From Asterochloris sp. CNOR1 (taxonomy: Eukaryota > Chlorophyta > Trebouxiophyceae > Trebouxiales > Trebouxiaceae): a stretch of DNA of 64,000 nt. The notes below the pieces were generated by a model. That model searched no databases. It was not told where the DNA came from and saw only the letters and a list, made by a program, of their open reading frames with translations. This document shows positions 30,311 to 42,800 of this stretch, one piece after another; positions within the stretch are counted from its first letter, which is position 1; each line of letters opens with the position of its first letter. Where the stretch lies: NCBI GenBank assembly GCA_963969365.1, contig OZ017751.1:2976001-3040000 (forward strand), in the 5' to 3' direction. Made by a program: the position numbers and the translations under genes.

Positions 30311-33300
30311 ATGGATTTTGAAGTATGGGATGAAGGAGAGCTAGACTTCTGGGTCCAGGCAGAGAGTCAGGGCACGAGAGTACGTTGTGGCAGACTAGGG
30401 GAGTCTGCTGGGGCACAGCACAGCGCGCCATCGGGCCACCCTGCTGTGCCTGCTGGAGCAGTCCAGGGCACACCATCGTCACAGCACAGCACGCAGCCAC
30501 ATGCCACTCCACTGGGGAGCCCTGCACAGGCTGCCAAGGCGAGGCATGCGGAGCATCGCATGGGGCAGGTCCCCAGAACGCCCCGCAGCCACAAGCGCAC
30601 AGCCAGGGAGGCAGGGCTCAGACCCAGCCCCAACGCTGCTGCTTCATGTGAGCTGCATTCAGTCAATTTCAGACAACCAGCCCAGCAGGCAGCGCGCTCT
30701 GCCGCTGCCCAGGGCCCTGCCAGAGCCCTGACCCACCTGCCATGGTTGACTGGAGACCATCTTACGGCCGCCAATGCCACTGCTGCGTCACCACCCCCGC
30801 AGGCAACTTCCGAGTTGATCATGGAGCTCAGGCTGCCAGCCCAGGCACGCAGCTCACCCAAGCCTGCACAGCAGCCGCCCCAGCAGGCGGCAGACACACA
30901 GACTGCAACACAGGCCTGCACAGTCTCCAGGACGAGCCAGGCCAGGCCTGAGTCGCCACGACCAGCACCTGTGGCAACGCAGTCTGTTTCCCCAGCCTGG
31001 GCGGGCACTGAGCATGGATCCCTTCTGGGTCACAACAAAGCTGAGCCAACTTTTGCACTGCCTGTGGCAGATCAGCCTGCTGGAGCAGCAGGCCAGACTG
31101 CTGAGCTGGGTCCACATGTGCTCTCCGCATCACAGTCTGTCACCCCAGCATGCCCAGCTGAACCACCCCGCAAGTCGGACGAGGCCAGGGCCGAGCGGCG
31201 CAGGCAGCGCCAGGCGCTGCTGGAAGCAGCTCTGGAGGACATTGAGGACTTCGGTCTCAAGGCTGACCGCCTGCGGCGTCACCGCCCGCGTGGGCTGCGT
31301 GTGACTGACCTGGTGGCGGCAGTGTGGTGCCAGCAGCAGCTGGCCTACACACTCAGCCTCACAGTGCACCAGGTGGATGCATCAAATTGACACAACCTCT
31401 GCAGCTGCTGCACTGCTGTGTGTGGGGCCCCTGCCTCATTGTCAATGAGGTGGGGCCTGAGTGTGTTATCTGGATGCTTGAGCAGGTCGCCTGGCAGTGA
31501 TTCAGGGGTCAATTCAATGGCTGTCCTGCTTCTGTCAATTGTGGGAAATGCAGGGCTGCTAGAGTGGCGCATGGGCCTGAGGCAGGCAGGACGGCACTTG
31601 AAGCTGCCTGATAACTTTCTCAAGCAATGGTGATGCTCAGTGCGGCATTTAGGTCGGCCTGCATGCCTGGACACTGAAGTGGCAGTACCGCACTCAAACC
31701 ACCTCCAGCTGTGTGGCACTCATGTGCGGCACCTGCCTCTTCCCAAGTCACATTCCATCCCATGTATGGATGGCACTGTGTCACTATGACCTGCTCGATC
31801 CATTTGGGTAGGAGGACACCGCCACAGCCATACATCTGTCTCAGCATTACCTTCTGGTGCTGCCGCAGGAGCTGCTGGAGACCGCGGCCATGGCAGCTGG
31901 GACTGCAGTACACCAGGCGCTGGAGGCTGAAGTGTCTGAGGCAAGAACTGGGCCAGGGCAGTGGCTTGATTCAATTAGTTGTCACCTGTACAAGGCTTCT
32001 TTTCAGGGCTATTGCTGCCAGCACCGGCCGGGCTGATGTGTTGCCAGCGCATCTGTTGCGGGTTGGCCCTTCTAGCATCACTCAGGCGCTGGACTTCATG
32101 GCACAGCGCGGTCATGTCAGAGACGCCTGAAACCTCGCCATCTGTGATCTGGAATGTAGGTTCAGGACCTGCTGCCCTGCACACACACACACACACACAC
32201 AAATTCTGCCCCTTGAAGGCATAGGGGTTGCTTCCCGACCACTGTTAGCGCGCAAAGCACGGTCTGCAAGACATGTTCACTATTCATGACCTTTTATGAG
32301 CAGACTGTAACCCCTGCTGCAGGCTGTTGAGCTGGAGACTCAGACTCGCGAGGATGCCTGGGGCCTGCGCTTTCTCAACGTGTTGAACTGCTTCAGGCAG
32401 CTGACTCAGCAGGGCCTCACACGTGAAATATTTCTATGGGGTCTCATTGAGGTGAGTTGGTGGACCTGGCCTACTGTGGCTTCCACTGTGTTGCCAGCCA
32501 CCTTGATGGCACTTAAAGGTGCATGGCATATCTGCATTGGCAGTGGGCAGCGAGAGGGAAACCGGTTGTATCATGCAAGCTGTACTGAGCTGTGAGATGC
32601 ACCCCATCCCTAGCCGTGATATGCGACGGGGGCCACCCACTCTTGCCCGTTGCCAGCCAAGCAACTGCATGGCTGTGAGTGTGACAGCTGAAGTGCCATG
32701 ACAATTGAGTTGTAGAGGAGGGCAGCTCACTTCAAGGTCATGAACCCTGTGGCTGATAATTGGGCGCAACCTGCAACGGAGGCAAATTTACATCATCTTT
32801 GACCAAGCAAGTCTTGTGACCTGCTGTATCTGAAAGGCAGCCTCCACTAGTTTGAAGGCACATGTGCTCCCCCATGCCTGCACAGGAGGCAGGTGCGCAA
32901 TATCTGCCACAGCTACAGTCTCTGAGATGCAGGACACAGATGTTTGGCAAACGCAAGGCTGACACACGGCGCTGGCCAATGCTGCAGGGCAGATGGGTGC
33001 ACAGCATCTGCCATCAGCTGCAGATCACTTGCAATGGCAAAAGTTGGGGTATGCAGGACCCACATGCTCATGCCATGCAGTGAATGAGACATGGCGCTGG
33101 GCAGTTGCTGCAGGGGAGTTTCCCTGGGTGCATGAAACTTGGACTCAGCTGCAGCTCACACCCATTCTCATGATGCAGACTGTGAGCTGCAGGCCACACA
33201 AGCTTTGGCAGCACAGTGGCTGAACATGGCGGCACTTGCCATCAGCTGCTGCTCACAACCACGGGGTGATGCAACCATGACATGCAGGCCACACCAGCTT

Positions 33301-35248
33301 TGGCAGCACATGGTGCTGCCCAAGGCCTTCAGGGGAGGTGGGTGTGCCACGCTTGCGGCCAGTGGGATGCAGGGATGCACAAGCTCTGGCAACACAGTGG
33401 CTGACACACGGCCCTGGCCAATGTCTGCAGGGCAGGTGGGTGCGCGGCATCTGTGACCAGCTGCAGATCACCGACGGCGGCGAAGTGTTGGTTGTGGAGC
33501 ACAAGACACGTCAACGCCCCTCCTTGCCCCGAGAGGAGCAGCAGGCCACTGCCAAGCTGCAGGTGGCTCCACAACTGCGTCATGCACATCCAGCCGCAGG
33601 GGGGTGCATTTGTGGCACTGCCTGCACGCCTATCTGCCTGCATCCCTCCCTGCCCCAACAGGAGCCGCAGGCCTCTGCTGAGGTGCAGGTGCCTGTGCAT
33701 CTGCCCTGAGGCTGCTGGCGGTCCAGCGCTGCATCCAGGGCCAGAACTATCTAAAGCAGAACAGCACACCGCGGAGCTGCAGCTGCATGCGTGTCTGCCT
33801 TCTGCTGCAACTTGCTGCACTGCCAAGCCATGCATGCCTTGGTGTTGAGGACCTTGCTGTGGTTGCACCAGATGCAAGGCGCGTGCACATCCAAGTGGCT
33901 GTGCAGCATGGCTGTGCAAGGCTGCTGTGCTGGCCCTGCGCCCCACATGGCCAGCAGGTGTACCTGCTGTGCCTGTGAGCCCCTGACCTACCAAGCGCTG
34001 CTGTCCCAAGCTGTTGTCCCACCTGCACAAGCTCAGGGGCAGGCACTGAGTGTCTGCTCCTTTGCTGCTTGTAAGCAGTCCCAGCTGGCCGCCACCTACA
34101 GCCCACAGACCATGCCACTGACCCCCCTGCAGGAAGCCTGTGCAGCTCTGCCAAGTTGACAGCGATGCTTGCAGGCTCCAAGGCCTGCAGTGTATGCTCA
34201 GATTTGTTTTTGAAAGGGAATCATTTGGGGGGACACAGAATGAATGATTGTCAGTCCAGGTTCAAAATCAACAAACCAGTGCTGACTGCTGAGAGAACAG
34301 CTGATAGTCTGCTGGGTTAGATAGATACTGCTCCTCTCCTGGCCACCACCTGCAAGCCTCAGATTTTGCAGCATGCTTCAGCGGCAGAGCTGAGTGTGCT
34401 CGCTGTGCCTGCAGGCCATGATCTACCAGATGCTGCTCACCCAGCTGGCCACCACCTGCAGCCCCCAGGGCCTCCACGCGCTGTGCCGCTTCCTGCACCT
34501 GAAGCGCACCCGCAAGCTGTCACCGCTGCTGGTGGATGCGCTGAACGACATGGGGCTGCAAGCTCCCCCCTCAGGGCTCAGCCTGTTGACCCTTGGGCGC
34601 TTTGTGAGGGAGGCTGCTGCAGGTGAGATGTCAGTGCTCAGTGGCAATCCAAGGGGTTGCAGGCTGTCCCTTGGGGTGTAGTAGCCTTCCATGGTCCTGT
34701 CTTGTGAGAAAGGCAGCTGCCAATGAGCGAGTTCTCAGAGCTCCCAGTCCCTGCACCTGGTGAGGTTGCAGAACTGCAAGGAGAGGGTCGTCTGCTGTCT
34801 TTGCAGCATTTGTGAGGAAGTGCTGGGCTAGTGGGCCTGATCGTCGTGCTCGCCTGCTCCTGTTCCGCTGTGCTTGTCAGCAACAGTATTTCCAGTGAGC
34901 CTTGTGCCCTGCTGGTCATCCGTGAGTTGCCCACAAGGACTACGAGTACTACGAACATGAACCCCTCTCATGCGCTTACTTGAGTTGGGCCTGCCTGCAG
35001 GCCTGCCAACGTGCAGCAGCAGCCCTGAGGTGCGCTACGTCTGGGCAGCTGAGAAAGCTGAGGATAGGTGGCCGCTTGGCGCACCAGTTGCAGCTCACTA
35101 TGATGTTGATTTTGTAAGAGCTCAGTGTCGAGGGGCCATGGCCTTCCTGGCCGGTCATTTCTCTCCTGTCACCACAACGCATGCCTGGAAGTGTGGTTAC
35201 TGCATTTTCAGAGGCAAGTGCCCTGCAGCAGCTCCTGTTGAGGCTTAA
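30311..35248 (+). CDS. EXO5: Exonuclease V (EXO5/DEM1), Fe-S cluster single-strand DNA exonuclease
   Basis: PD-(D/E)XK exonuclease with an iron-sulfur cluster, acting in mitochondrial or nuclear DNA maintenance depending on species. Exons 30311-31372, 31869-31940, 32323-32451, 33431-33562, 34415-34622 and 35001-35248 sum to 1851 nt, giving 616 codons with all phases closing. Motifs: VTDLVAAVWCQQQLAY (first cluster Cys), AAGTAVHQALEAEV, EDAWGLRFLNVL, GICDQLQI and VVEHKTRQRP (catalytic D, E-x-K). The terminal WKCGYCIFRGKC supplies the remaining three cluster Cys. The N-terminal ~300 residues are Ala/Pro/Gln-rich and absent from the 373-residue human enzyme. Exon 2 ends at a GC donor (GAG|GCAAGA). 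A protein-like segment at 31552-31629 (LLEWRMGLRQAG) does not fit the phase and is left out. Residues 33-300 could include a targeting signal; not resolved. Confidence 0.9.
32180..32201. repeat. (CA)11 microsatellite
   Basis: Pure CA dinucleotide run in an exonuclease V intron. Confidence 0.95.
32880..33430 (+). repeat. Degenerate tandem copies of an exonuclease V exon junction
   Basis: The intron before exon 33431-33562 holds about four decayed units of 110-120 bp resembling the acceptor plus exon start. The best copy, at 32961-33050, shares GACACACGGC, GGCCAATG, CTGCAGGGCAG and CAGCTGCAGATCAC with the true junction at 33406-33476. Others begin near 32880, 33100 and 33190. The copies lack the catalytic EHKTR part. 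Confidence 0.7.
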
Positions 35249-35866
35249 GACTTGAAACCCTTTTGAACCCCTCCCCGCATGCTGCAGCCAGTCCAGCGTT
35301 GTCCCCTTCTCAGTTGAAGCAGCTCACATTGCCTTGCAACTGGGGCATCTGTATTATGTATACCTGTAGAGGTGGATGCCTCACGAACTTGGGAGACTAT
35401 TGCCTGCACATGAGCTGCACAAGCCTCTGAAGTGAAGCTATAAGCACTTGTTCTCCCCTCAGTTTGGTCTGTGCTGTGACATTTGCATGTGATCTTTAGC
35501 CCTGTTTCATGTGAACACAGACTTTATTCACATGAGACTATACAACCAGCAGTGTATGCAACTAGCTTGCACCACAGGCTAGTTGCACACTGCTGGCTAT
35601 TGATGTAGACTGCTCCTGTCTGTTTGGGGCTGAGGCCCTGTTGCAAGCATGTCATGCAGCCAACTAATGGACAATGGAAACTGGCTTTAGTGAATATGCT
35701 GTCCAAATTTCAGGTGCCACACCCGCTGACCAACTTGGTGCATTATTCTGGCATGTCGTCACAAGCTTGTATGTGTGACCAGGGCTGCAGTGACACAGTG
35801 TCTGCACCAGAGCTGATGGAGTGCCATTATGGGTTGGCAGCCTTTATCATGTCAATTGGTCAAGCC
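35249..35866. other. Intergenic region after exonuclease V
   Basis: No exon recognised. It contains the hairpin at 35546-35596 and AT-richer stretches. Confidence 0.5.
35546..35596. other. Strong hairpin (inverted repeat), 19-bp arms
   Basis: Left arm 35546-35566 and right arm 35578-35596 pair over 19 bp (CCAGCAGTGT and GCAACTAGC with their complements) with one 2-nt bulge and an 11-nt loop. It lies about 300 bp after the exonuclease V stop. Confidence 0.75.
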
Positions 35867-37170
35867 TGTCTGGTACATGCCCTGCCTCCTTGCCAACGCC
35901 GGTCAGGCACAGGGTAGCTGCACCGGCCAGTGCACCAGCAGATGCCTGCCTTCTGCCTCTGAGCCTGCTGGTGTGCGCAGCAGCAGGAGAAGCTATGTCT
36001 GTCAGCTTGCGCTGCTGGTCCTAGGGTCAGCTGGCCCTGTGGGCTGGCTTGCTGGTGGCAACTTTGCAGGGCTTGACCAGCATTTGCACTGCTGCTGGCA
36101 CTGAGGCCAAGGCTGGGATGCGGGCTGGTCAGTGCCAGCCTCACAGTGGCAGGGCATCGGCCTGCTGACATCGCTGACCCTCTGGCGGTGGAGCCACGCT
36201 GCTTGCCGCCACCCTGAGCCCGGCGACCTGCAGGGTTGCCTGGCGGCAGGGCCTGCCAGTCTGGGCTGTGGCAGCAGACAGGTCACGTCCGGCACTGTCT
36301 GCTGGTGCTGCAGGGGCGAAGTGCCGGCAGCAGGGCAAAGGACCCTGGTGTTGCCTGCTGCTGAGGGACGCCTGTGCTTGCAGCAGGGCACTTACCTGCA
36401 GGGGACACAGCATGCTCAATAACAAAGCCGACTGCGATGCAAACCAGTCCAGGTGCACCCAGAGTTGGGGCCCTGTTACACTCAAAATGAACCCTGGGCT
36501 TGCCATGCTCCTCTTGCCGGTCTGGTACATGCCCTGCCTCCTTGCCAACGCCGGTCAGGCACAGGGTAGCTGCACCGGCCAGTGCACCAGCAGATGCCTG
36601 CCTTCTGCCTCTGAGCCTGCTGGTGTGCGCAGCAGCAGGAGAAGCTATGTCTGTCAGCTTGCGCTGCTGGTCCTAGGGTCAGCTGGCCCTGTGGGCTGGC
36701 TTGCTGGTGGCAACTTTGCAGGGCTTGACCAGCATTTGCACTGCTGCTGGCACTGAGGCCAAGGCTGGGATGCGGGCTGGTCAGTGCCAGCCTCACAGTG
36801 GCAGGGCATCGGCCTGCTGACATCGCTGACCCTCTGGCGGTGGAGCCACGCTGCTTGCCGCCACCCTGAGCCCGGCGACCTGCAGGGTTGCCTGGCGGCA
36901 GGGCCTGCCAGTCTGGGCTGTGGCAGCAGACAGGTCACGTCCGGCACTGTCTGCTGGTGCTGCAGGGGCGAAGTGCCGGCAGCAGGGCAAAGGACCCTGG
37001 TGTTGCCTGCTGCTGAGGGACGCCTGTGCTTGCAGCAGGGCACTTACCTGCAGGGGACACAGCATGCTCAATAACAAAGCCGACTGCGATGCAAACCAGT
37101 CCAGGTGCACCCAGAGTTGGGGCCCTGTTACACTCAAAATGAACCCTGGGCTTGCCATGCTCCTCTTGCA
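35867..37170. repeat. 652-bp tandem duplication, two units with no difference seen
   Basis: Unit 1 is about 35867-36518 and unit 2 about 36519-37170. Frames within them repeat at an offset of exactly 652 nt with identical translations. The second unit runs into AGAACTCAGG where the first runs into CGGTCTGG. The sequence is a diverged relative of the minus-strand Pro/Ala-rich exon at about 38031-38667 (shared GGCAACACCA, CTCAGGGTGGC and TGGCTC blocks in order). Confidence 0.9.
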
Positions 37171-37336
37171 GAACTCAGGGCTCAGGTGGTGGGGGTTACA
37201 ACCACCCGACTCTGGCTTTGAGCAATCATCATTCAAATTCACCCTGGAACAAAGTCCTGTGCAGCTGCAGAGGGCAATGCAGACCTGCCCCCAGGTTCTA
37301 GCAGGTGTTGGAACTCAGTCACTCACCAGGCACTGC

Positions 37337-37520
37337 CCTTCTGGACGCCCTTGAGCTCCTCCAGGCTCAGCAGGCCCAGGCGCCGCCAGAGATGCTGACC
37401 AGCTGACATCTGAGTGAAGCGCTGCACAGTGAGCAGACCCCTGGTCTCCTCCTTGGGCAGCTGTTCCAAGGAGCCCAGTCCAGCCTGGTCGCCTGCAGCA
37501 GCGCTGTTCCCTACCAAACT
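37337..37520 (-). CDS. Possible exon, unassigned
   Basis: Minus-strand segment with GLLTVQRFTQMSAGQHLW and GLLSLEELKGVQKGS, protein-like in composition. It lies downstream of the Pro/Ala-rich exon on the same strand. Splice partners not established. Confidence 0.3.
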
Positions 37521-38030
37521 GCGCAGGTCAGGTCCCCAGTGCCTGCTTGTTGGCCTCTGGGACTGGCGGGAACTGGACGTTTGTAGTGTGCCAGGTGTGG
37601 TGGGTGACCACCCTGGCAGCCTCCAGGGGCAGGGCAGCAGCAGGTGTCAGCGACTGTTGGGCTGTGACGGATAGGAAGGAGGTGCACGGCTGAAGGGGTG
37701 CACGGCTGGTGATCGTGGGTTTGGGCCTTCTGCAGGTGCAGGGCAGTACAGATGTCAGCCGAGTTGACGCTTTTGAGCTGAAGGTTCTTGAGCCTGCCTG
37801 TGAGGCAGGACAGACAGAGGCCTGGACACACAAGCGGTAGTAGGCAAGCCAGCTTGCCCTCCTTGCAGTTGAAGGGAAGCAGAAGAGCAACACTACAAGA
37901 GGGATGAGCGGCATTGTGAGGGCATGGGCGTGCTGGGCATGCCCTCTGTTCGTTCAAGCTGAGGCCTGGTTGAATCAGGCAGCCCTGCAAGGCAGCTCAC
38001 CTCATCGGTGGGCTTTCGGGGTGAGAGCAG

Positions 38031-38667
38031 CTACCGGCGCCTCTGGCAGCTGCGGCAGCATCTGCTGGCTGCACTAGCTGCAGCTGACCTGGTCCAATGG
38101 CGGGCGCTGAGCACGCCGTGACCCTCTGCAGCAGCAAACTTCTCTGCATCTGTCAGCCTGCACTGCTGACCCTGTGTGGGAGCATGTGCCGCTGGTTGGC
38201 TGTCGCCAGCCTTGCGGGAGCGGGTGGTAATGGGCTGCGGCGGGCCTTGGGGTCGGGGGTCAGCTGCAGGCCTGCTGGCGCCTATTTTGTGTGAGTCCAC
38301 TCTGGTCCGCTTGCGCTGCTCCTGGCCATGAGGGCAAGCGCAGGGCTGAGCGGCAGGCTTGCTAGTGCCAGCCTTGCGGGGGCCATGCGTGGGCTTGCTG
38401 ACACCGCTTCCCGTGGTGCGCAGCCTGGTGGCGGGTGAGCCATGCTTCTTGGTGCCACCCTGACCCTTGGCAGGCTGCAACGCAGGCTTGACTGTGTGGC
38501 AGCCGGGCCTGCATGCCTGGGCTGGGGCAGAAGACGGGCCAATCACACCTGCAGCCTGGGTGGGGACGGCTTGCTGCTGCTGCAGGGGCTGGGGCGCTGG
38601 TGGCGGAGCAACACACCCCGGCATGGCCTGCTGCAAAGGGACAGCTGTGCTGGCCGCAGTGGTGTTG
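38031..38667 (-). CDS. Pro/Ala/Gln-rich exon of an unassigned gene
   Basis: Minus-strand open stretch after a TACAG acceptor at 38667. It encodes a basic, low-complexity region with loosely repeated KAGxSxPAA units (RKAGTSKPAAQP, KIGASRPAADP, RKAGDSQPAAHA) and a basic stretch (EQRKRTRVD). It ends with TDAEKFAAAEGHGVLSARHW. It may belong to the same transcript as the exons at 39.8-44.3 kb, to which it has the same strand. Low complexity makes the frame assignment tentative. Confidence 0.4.
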
Positions 38668-39832
38668 CCTGTAGGGCACACAGTGCACTTGTTCAGAGAA
38701 TTCAAGCTCAGGTTTAAATGTCAGGCAGAGTGTGCTGGCTTGAGTAGGCATGAGAATGCCTGCGGCTGAATGAGAGCAAAATGGGTGCCCTGCACAGATC
38801 GGAAGCAGGTCAAAGCCCTACAGGATCTGTGTCAAAGCTGACAAGAGCACCCTGCACAAGTCAGCAACCATAAGTAGTCACAGCCCCCTGACCCCCAGCA
38901 GTGTGTGGGGCTGCAGCATTAGGCAGAGCAGACCGCATCGTGCAATGCCCGCATAGCAGGGTGCCACTGGCACTCTCAAGCACACCTGTCTGGCCCCTCC
39001 AGGTGGAGCCTGCTGCTCGTGGCCCCCTGCTGGCAGCACCTTGTTGGGAAGCCGCTGCAGCCCCCCGCCTCTGGCGCCAGCTGTTGGCACTTGCCTTCTG
39101 AGCCGGCGGGGCCTCAACAGATGCGCCACGCCCTGCCGCCTGCGGTGCTGCTGTGCCCGCACCAGCTTGCTGCACGCAGGGTTTATGTCCACATCAGGGG
39201 ACTGGGAGAACAGGCTTAGTGTTTGTTTGACTTGATGGACTCTTTGCTGCCGGCATGACTGTGCCTGCTGGTGTGCTGAAAGCAGTGGCCAAAAGTGCCT
39301 GTCAAGTAGGCTGCCTCTGGATCCAGGTGCAGACAGGCAGTTAACAGCAGCATGTAGACCTCAGCACAACACCTTGCCACACACAAAGCCACTGCAACCC
39401 CATGTCTGGTGGCGGTGAGCAGCCTGGGCAGGCTGCCAAATCTACGACACGGACCGAACCACTGAAGCACACACCTGCTGCAGGGTGGCCACCTGCTGCA
39501 GGCCGGCTGCATGCTGTTGAGGCAGCGGGGCCTGAGCGTCCTGGACAACCGGCATGTGGTGGGCAGCTGCAGCCTGGTGTGGGATGGGGCCGGCCTGGGG
39601 GGCCAGCACCTGAGGTGCAGCCATGGGCGGCGCATTGCACCAGCCACCCTTTGGCCTGCAGCAGGCAACCAGCCACCGTAACATCCAGGATACATGCAAT
39701 AGCCCAACAAAGCTAGCTTGAGCCCTGAGCTCATCAAGAGGGAGCTCAGCGCTCCCGGGTTTAGCCCAAGGTGGATCACGCCCCTAATCTGGATGTAACC
39801 AGGCCCAATTTCAGGCAACTGACCTCAACAGG

Positions 39833-42800
39833 AGCATTTGCACCAATCTCTGATGCAGGTCTAAATGCCTTGTGGTGCAGCCTGACTATGGTGGCCATGC
39901 TAGCTTGAGGCGTGACTGCTTGACACATTGGCAGAAAGGGAGTGCAGTCACTTGCAGGCACAAAGTACAGTGGAGCAACTTGTGGCAGCTTGTGCAGCAG
40001 GCACATGGCAGGCTCACTCCAGCAAATTGAAGTGGCCTGCTCCAACATGGGACAGCCATATGTCCCTCGTGCCCTCGCCATTCTGGGGGGTGACCCTGCA
40101 GTGGTCAGGGGCTCTACTTTGGGCTATCAAATGCACAGTGCTGTTGCGTGCCTCGCTGCGCCCGGACTTGGAGAGCATGGCTGCTGCATGCTCAGCTGAG
40201 AGCACATGATAAGCTTGGGAGGCTGAGGCTTACGCAATCAGTGGGAGCTTATCAGGACATAAGCAGCTGCAGGAGACTCAGCTTCAGTGCCAGATGGACA
40301 AAAGTTTCAGGCCAAGGCGCTAGGCACTCACTTGAAACACATGCCCCAGCCGACGGCGTCCGTCACAAGGTAGAAATTGATCTTGAGGGCGTCTGCCAGT
40401 GCCACCTGCAAAGAGATGCAGCTACATTAGGTCAGGGGTGCAAGGAGTGAGTACCTCATACGCTCAGTGCAGTGTGAGGACAGGGCACAGGCCTGCTTGA
40501 GAAACCAAGTGCACTCAAGTAAGCTTGCCGTGCAGTGAATTGGAAGTGCATTGCAATGTGAGACAAAGCATAGGCCTGATGACAAAGCCGCAGCCTCTTT
40601 GCAGGTCAGTGCAGGACACGGCGTCAAAGGCTGCACAGGGCAGATGCCTGCTTCAGAACCACAAGCTTGACAGGTGCAGAAGGCAGGCCAGTGCTGCGCA
40701 GCACAGAATGAGTGCGTGAGCGTTGGGGCGCAGTGCAGGCCATGATACTGGATGTAAAGCCACCTCCATCACACAGTGCAGTGGAGGACTGAACAGTATG
40801 TGCAGGGCTGTACACAAAGAAGTCAACCCCACAAGCGTCACAGGCAGACTTTGCTTGAGTGTAAGCATCCTAGCCCCATACTTAAGTGCAGGTCACAAGA
40901 AGGAACTCACCAGTACGAGGTGCTCAGCCCACTGGTGTCGTGTCTGCTTGCAAAGGTCCCCAAGGTAGTTGAGCAGGCCAGAGTTGCCCTCCTGACCGCA
41001 GCAGGGGTAGAGGTCCATGTCGAGCCCGAGCTTTCCCGCTGCCACATACTCCAGCTCCCTGCAGGTGGCAGGCATGTTGCATGTCAAGTATCTGTTGCAG
41101 GGGGATAGGAACTGTGAAGGCAGCGCTTTTGACCTTCACATAGACTCGCATTCTACAGACAGCCCTCGTCTTCACTGTTTCAAGAGGCACCCATGCCGAT
41201 CTCAGCAAAAAAGCTGTGGAAAAGAAAGCAGTTCTGCCCTGTCGTACAAGCTGTCCCTTCCTGCAGGCAGGCAGGCACGGTTGCATCAGTGCACATGATG
41301 ATACGCAGCCATCATCAGAACAGGTCAGCTAACAAGAGGCTCTTCAGGCTCCCTGTGATCAGCTGTGTGGCGACTCCCCAGCTCAAGAGCCAACCCCAGG
41401 TTGCCTGGTTCCAGCGTGACCCAGGCAACACACTGCAGGCCACCAGGCCTCAATGCTATAAAGCCTTTGTTGGCACAGATGCAGTTGTGGAGGTCAACTT
41501 GAGGTGCAATCTCCTGCTGCAAGGGGGCGGTCTGCTTGAAGCAGGAGGCCGGCATCTCCTGCAGCAGATGCAGTTCTGCCAGTTGATCAACACAGCTTGG
41601 ACGCACTGCAGCAGGCACTGCAAGCAATGTTGACACAAGCCTGACCATGGCCCTGCATCTCTCAGTTCCCCCTTTACCTTCTCTGAGCACATTGTCCAGG
41701 CCGCCTGCTCAGTACAGCATGCATGGCTTGCTGCAGGCGCTGCAACAAAGCATTGTACTGTGCCTGCGCTGGCTGTTGCGCAGCTGGCAAACAGAATCTG
41801 ACGAGCTGCCCGGCATGGCTTGTGTGTGAGGCACTGCAGGCACAGCTGATGAGTTGCCCAGCAAGACACGTCTGTCTCACTGCAGGTATACCAGATCTCA
41901 ACATCTGTGTGCTAAGCTCAGCTCTCATCTTAGTACTCACCCACCCCCCATGCTGCTGTGGTCATAAGCCCTATTTGCTGCAGCCAGGCGCAGATTGGCT
42001 TCCAGGTGTGTTGTGCCTGTCAGCTCCATGGACGCAGAGGTGAACTGCAGGCATAGAATGGTTACATAGACACCAGGGGAAAGGTGAGCAAGACTTCACC
42101 TGTATTTTGAGGTCAACATCAGGTTCAAGTGGGCACATGTGGGATGACAGAGCACTACTGAAGGCGCCAGGGTCACCAATGCCAGTTGCAGGCACACTCT
42201 TGTAACTGCGCAAATGTGAAAAAGACAGGCAATGCTCTGCTTGCACTCCACGACCTTGCACACAATGCCAGGAATGCCCAGGTGTCTTACCCTGGACAGG
42301 GTATGTATGAGAGCACCCTTAGGGCCATGTAGGTGACCAGCAGGCAGACTGAGCAGCCCTGGGCAGGTGAGAATGCTGCTGATAGCTCTAAGGCCATAGG
42401 AGTGAAGTGCACATGCAATGAGCTTGACTGAGTAGAATAGAGTGCTGGCCTGCAGCAAAGCGGGGCCTGGACCTAAGGAGCAGCCAGGCCAAGGCCTGAA
42501 GGGCTGCAGAGCTCCCACTGCACAGCTCTCTGTTTGCATGAGGCACCTACAGGACTGCACTGGCTTGCAAACCCTGCTGTGATTACAGATTGGTGTCACA
42601 CAGACCAATGCCTGTAGAGCACCTGACATGTGGTGCAGTGGCATCTGTTGCAAGTGGCAAGGTTAGCTGGGGCAGGGCAGCATGGCGCAACAGACACAGT
42701 AACCACTGTAGGTGACTCACAAGGCATTTGCCATCACTCGGCCACCTGCCTTTCCTGCAGGCCTATCTGGTTGAGCCGCCAGCTGAGGCGACTTTTGGCA

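Noticed and set aside
30311-30660. Long minus-strand frames antisense to the exonuclease V first exon
   Set aside because: They mirror the Ala/Pro/Gln-rich coding strand and have no motifs; GC-rich coding DNA commonly leaves such open antisense frames.
31552-31629. Extra exonuclease V exon
   Set aside because: Protein-like and flanked by AG and GT, but it needs a different phase from the preceding exon, while direct joining of 31372 to 31869 closes the frame.
32180-32201. CA repeat as a regulatory element
   Set aside because: A plain microsatellite inside an intron; nothing beyond its presence suggests a function.
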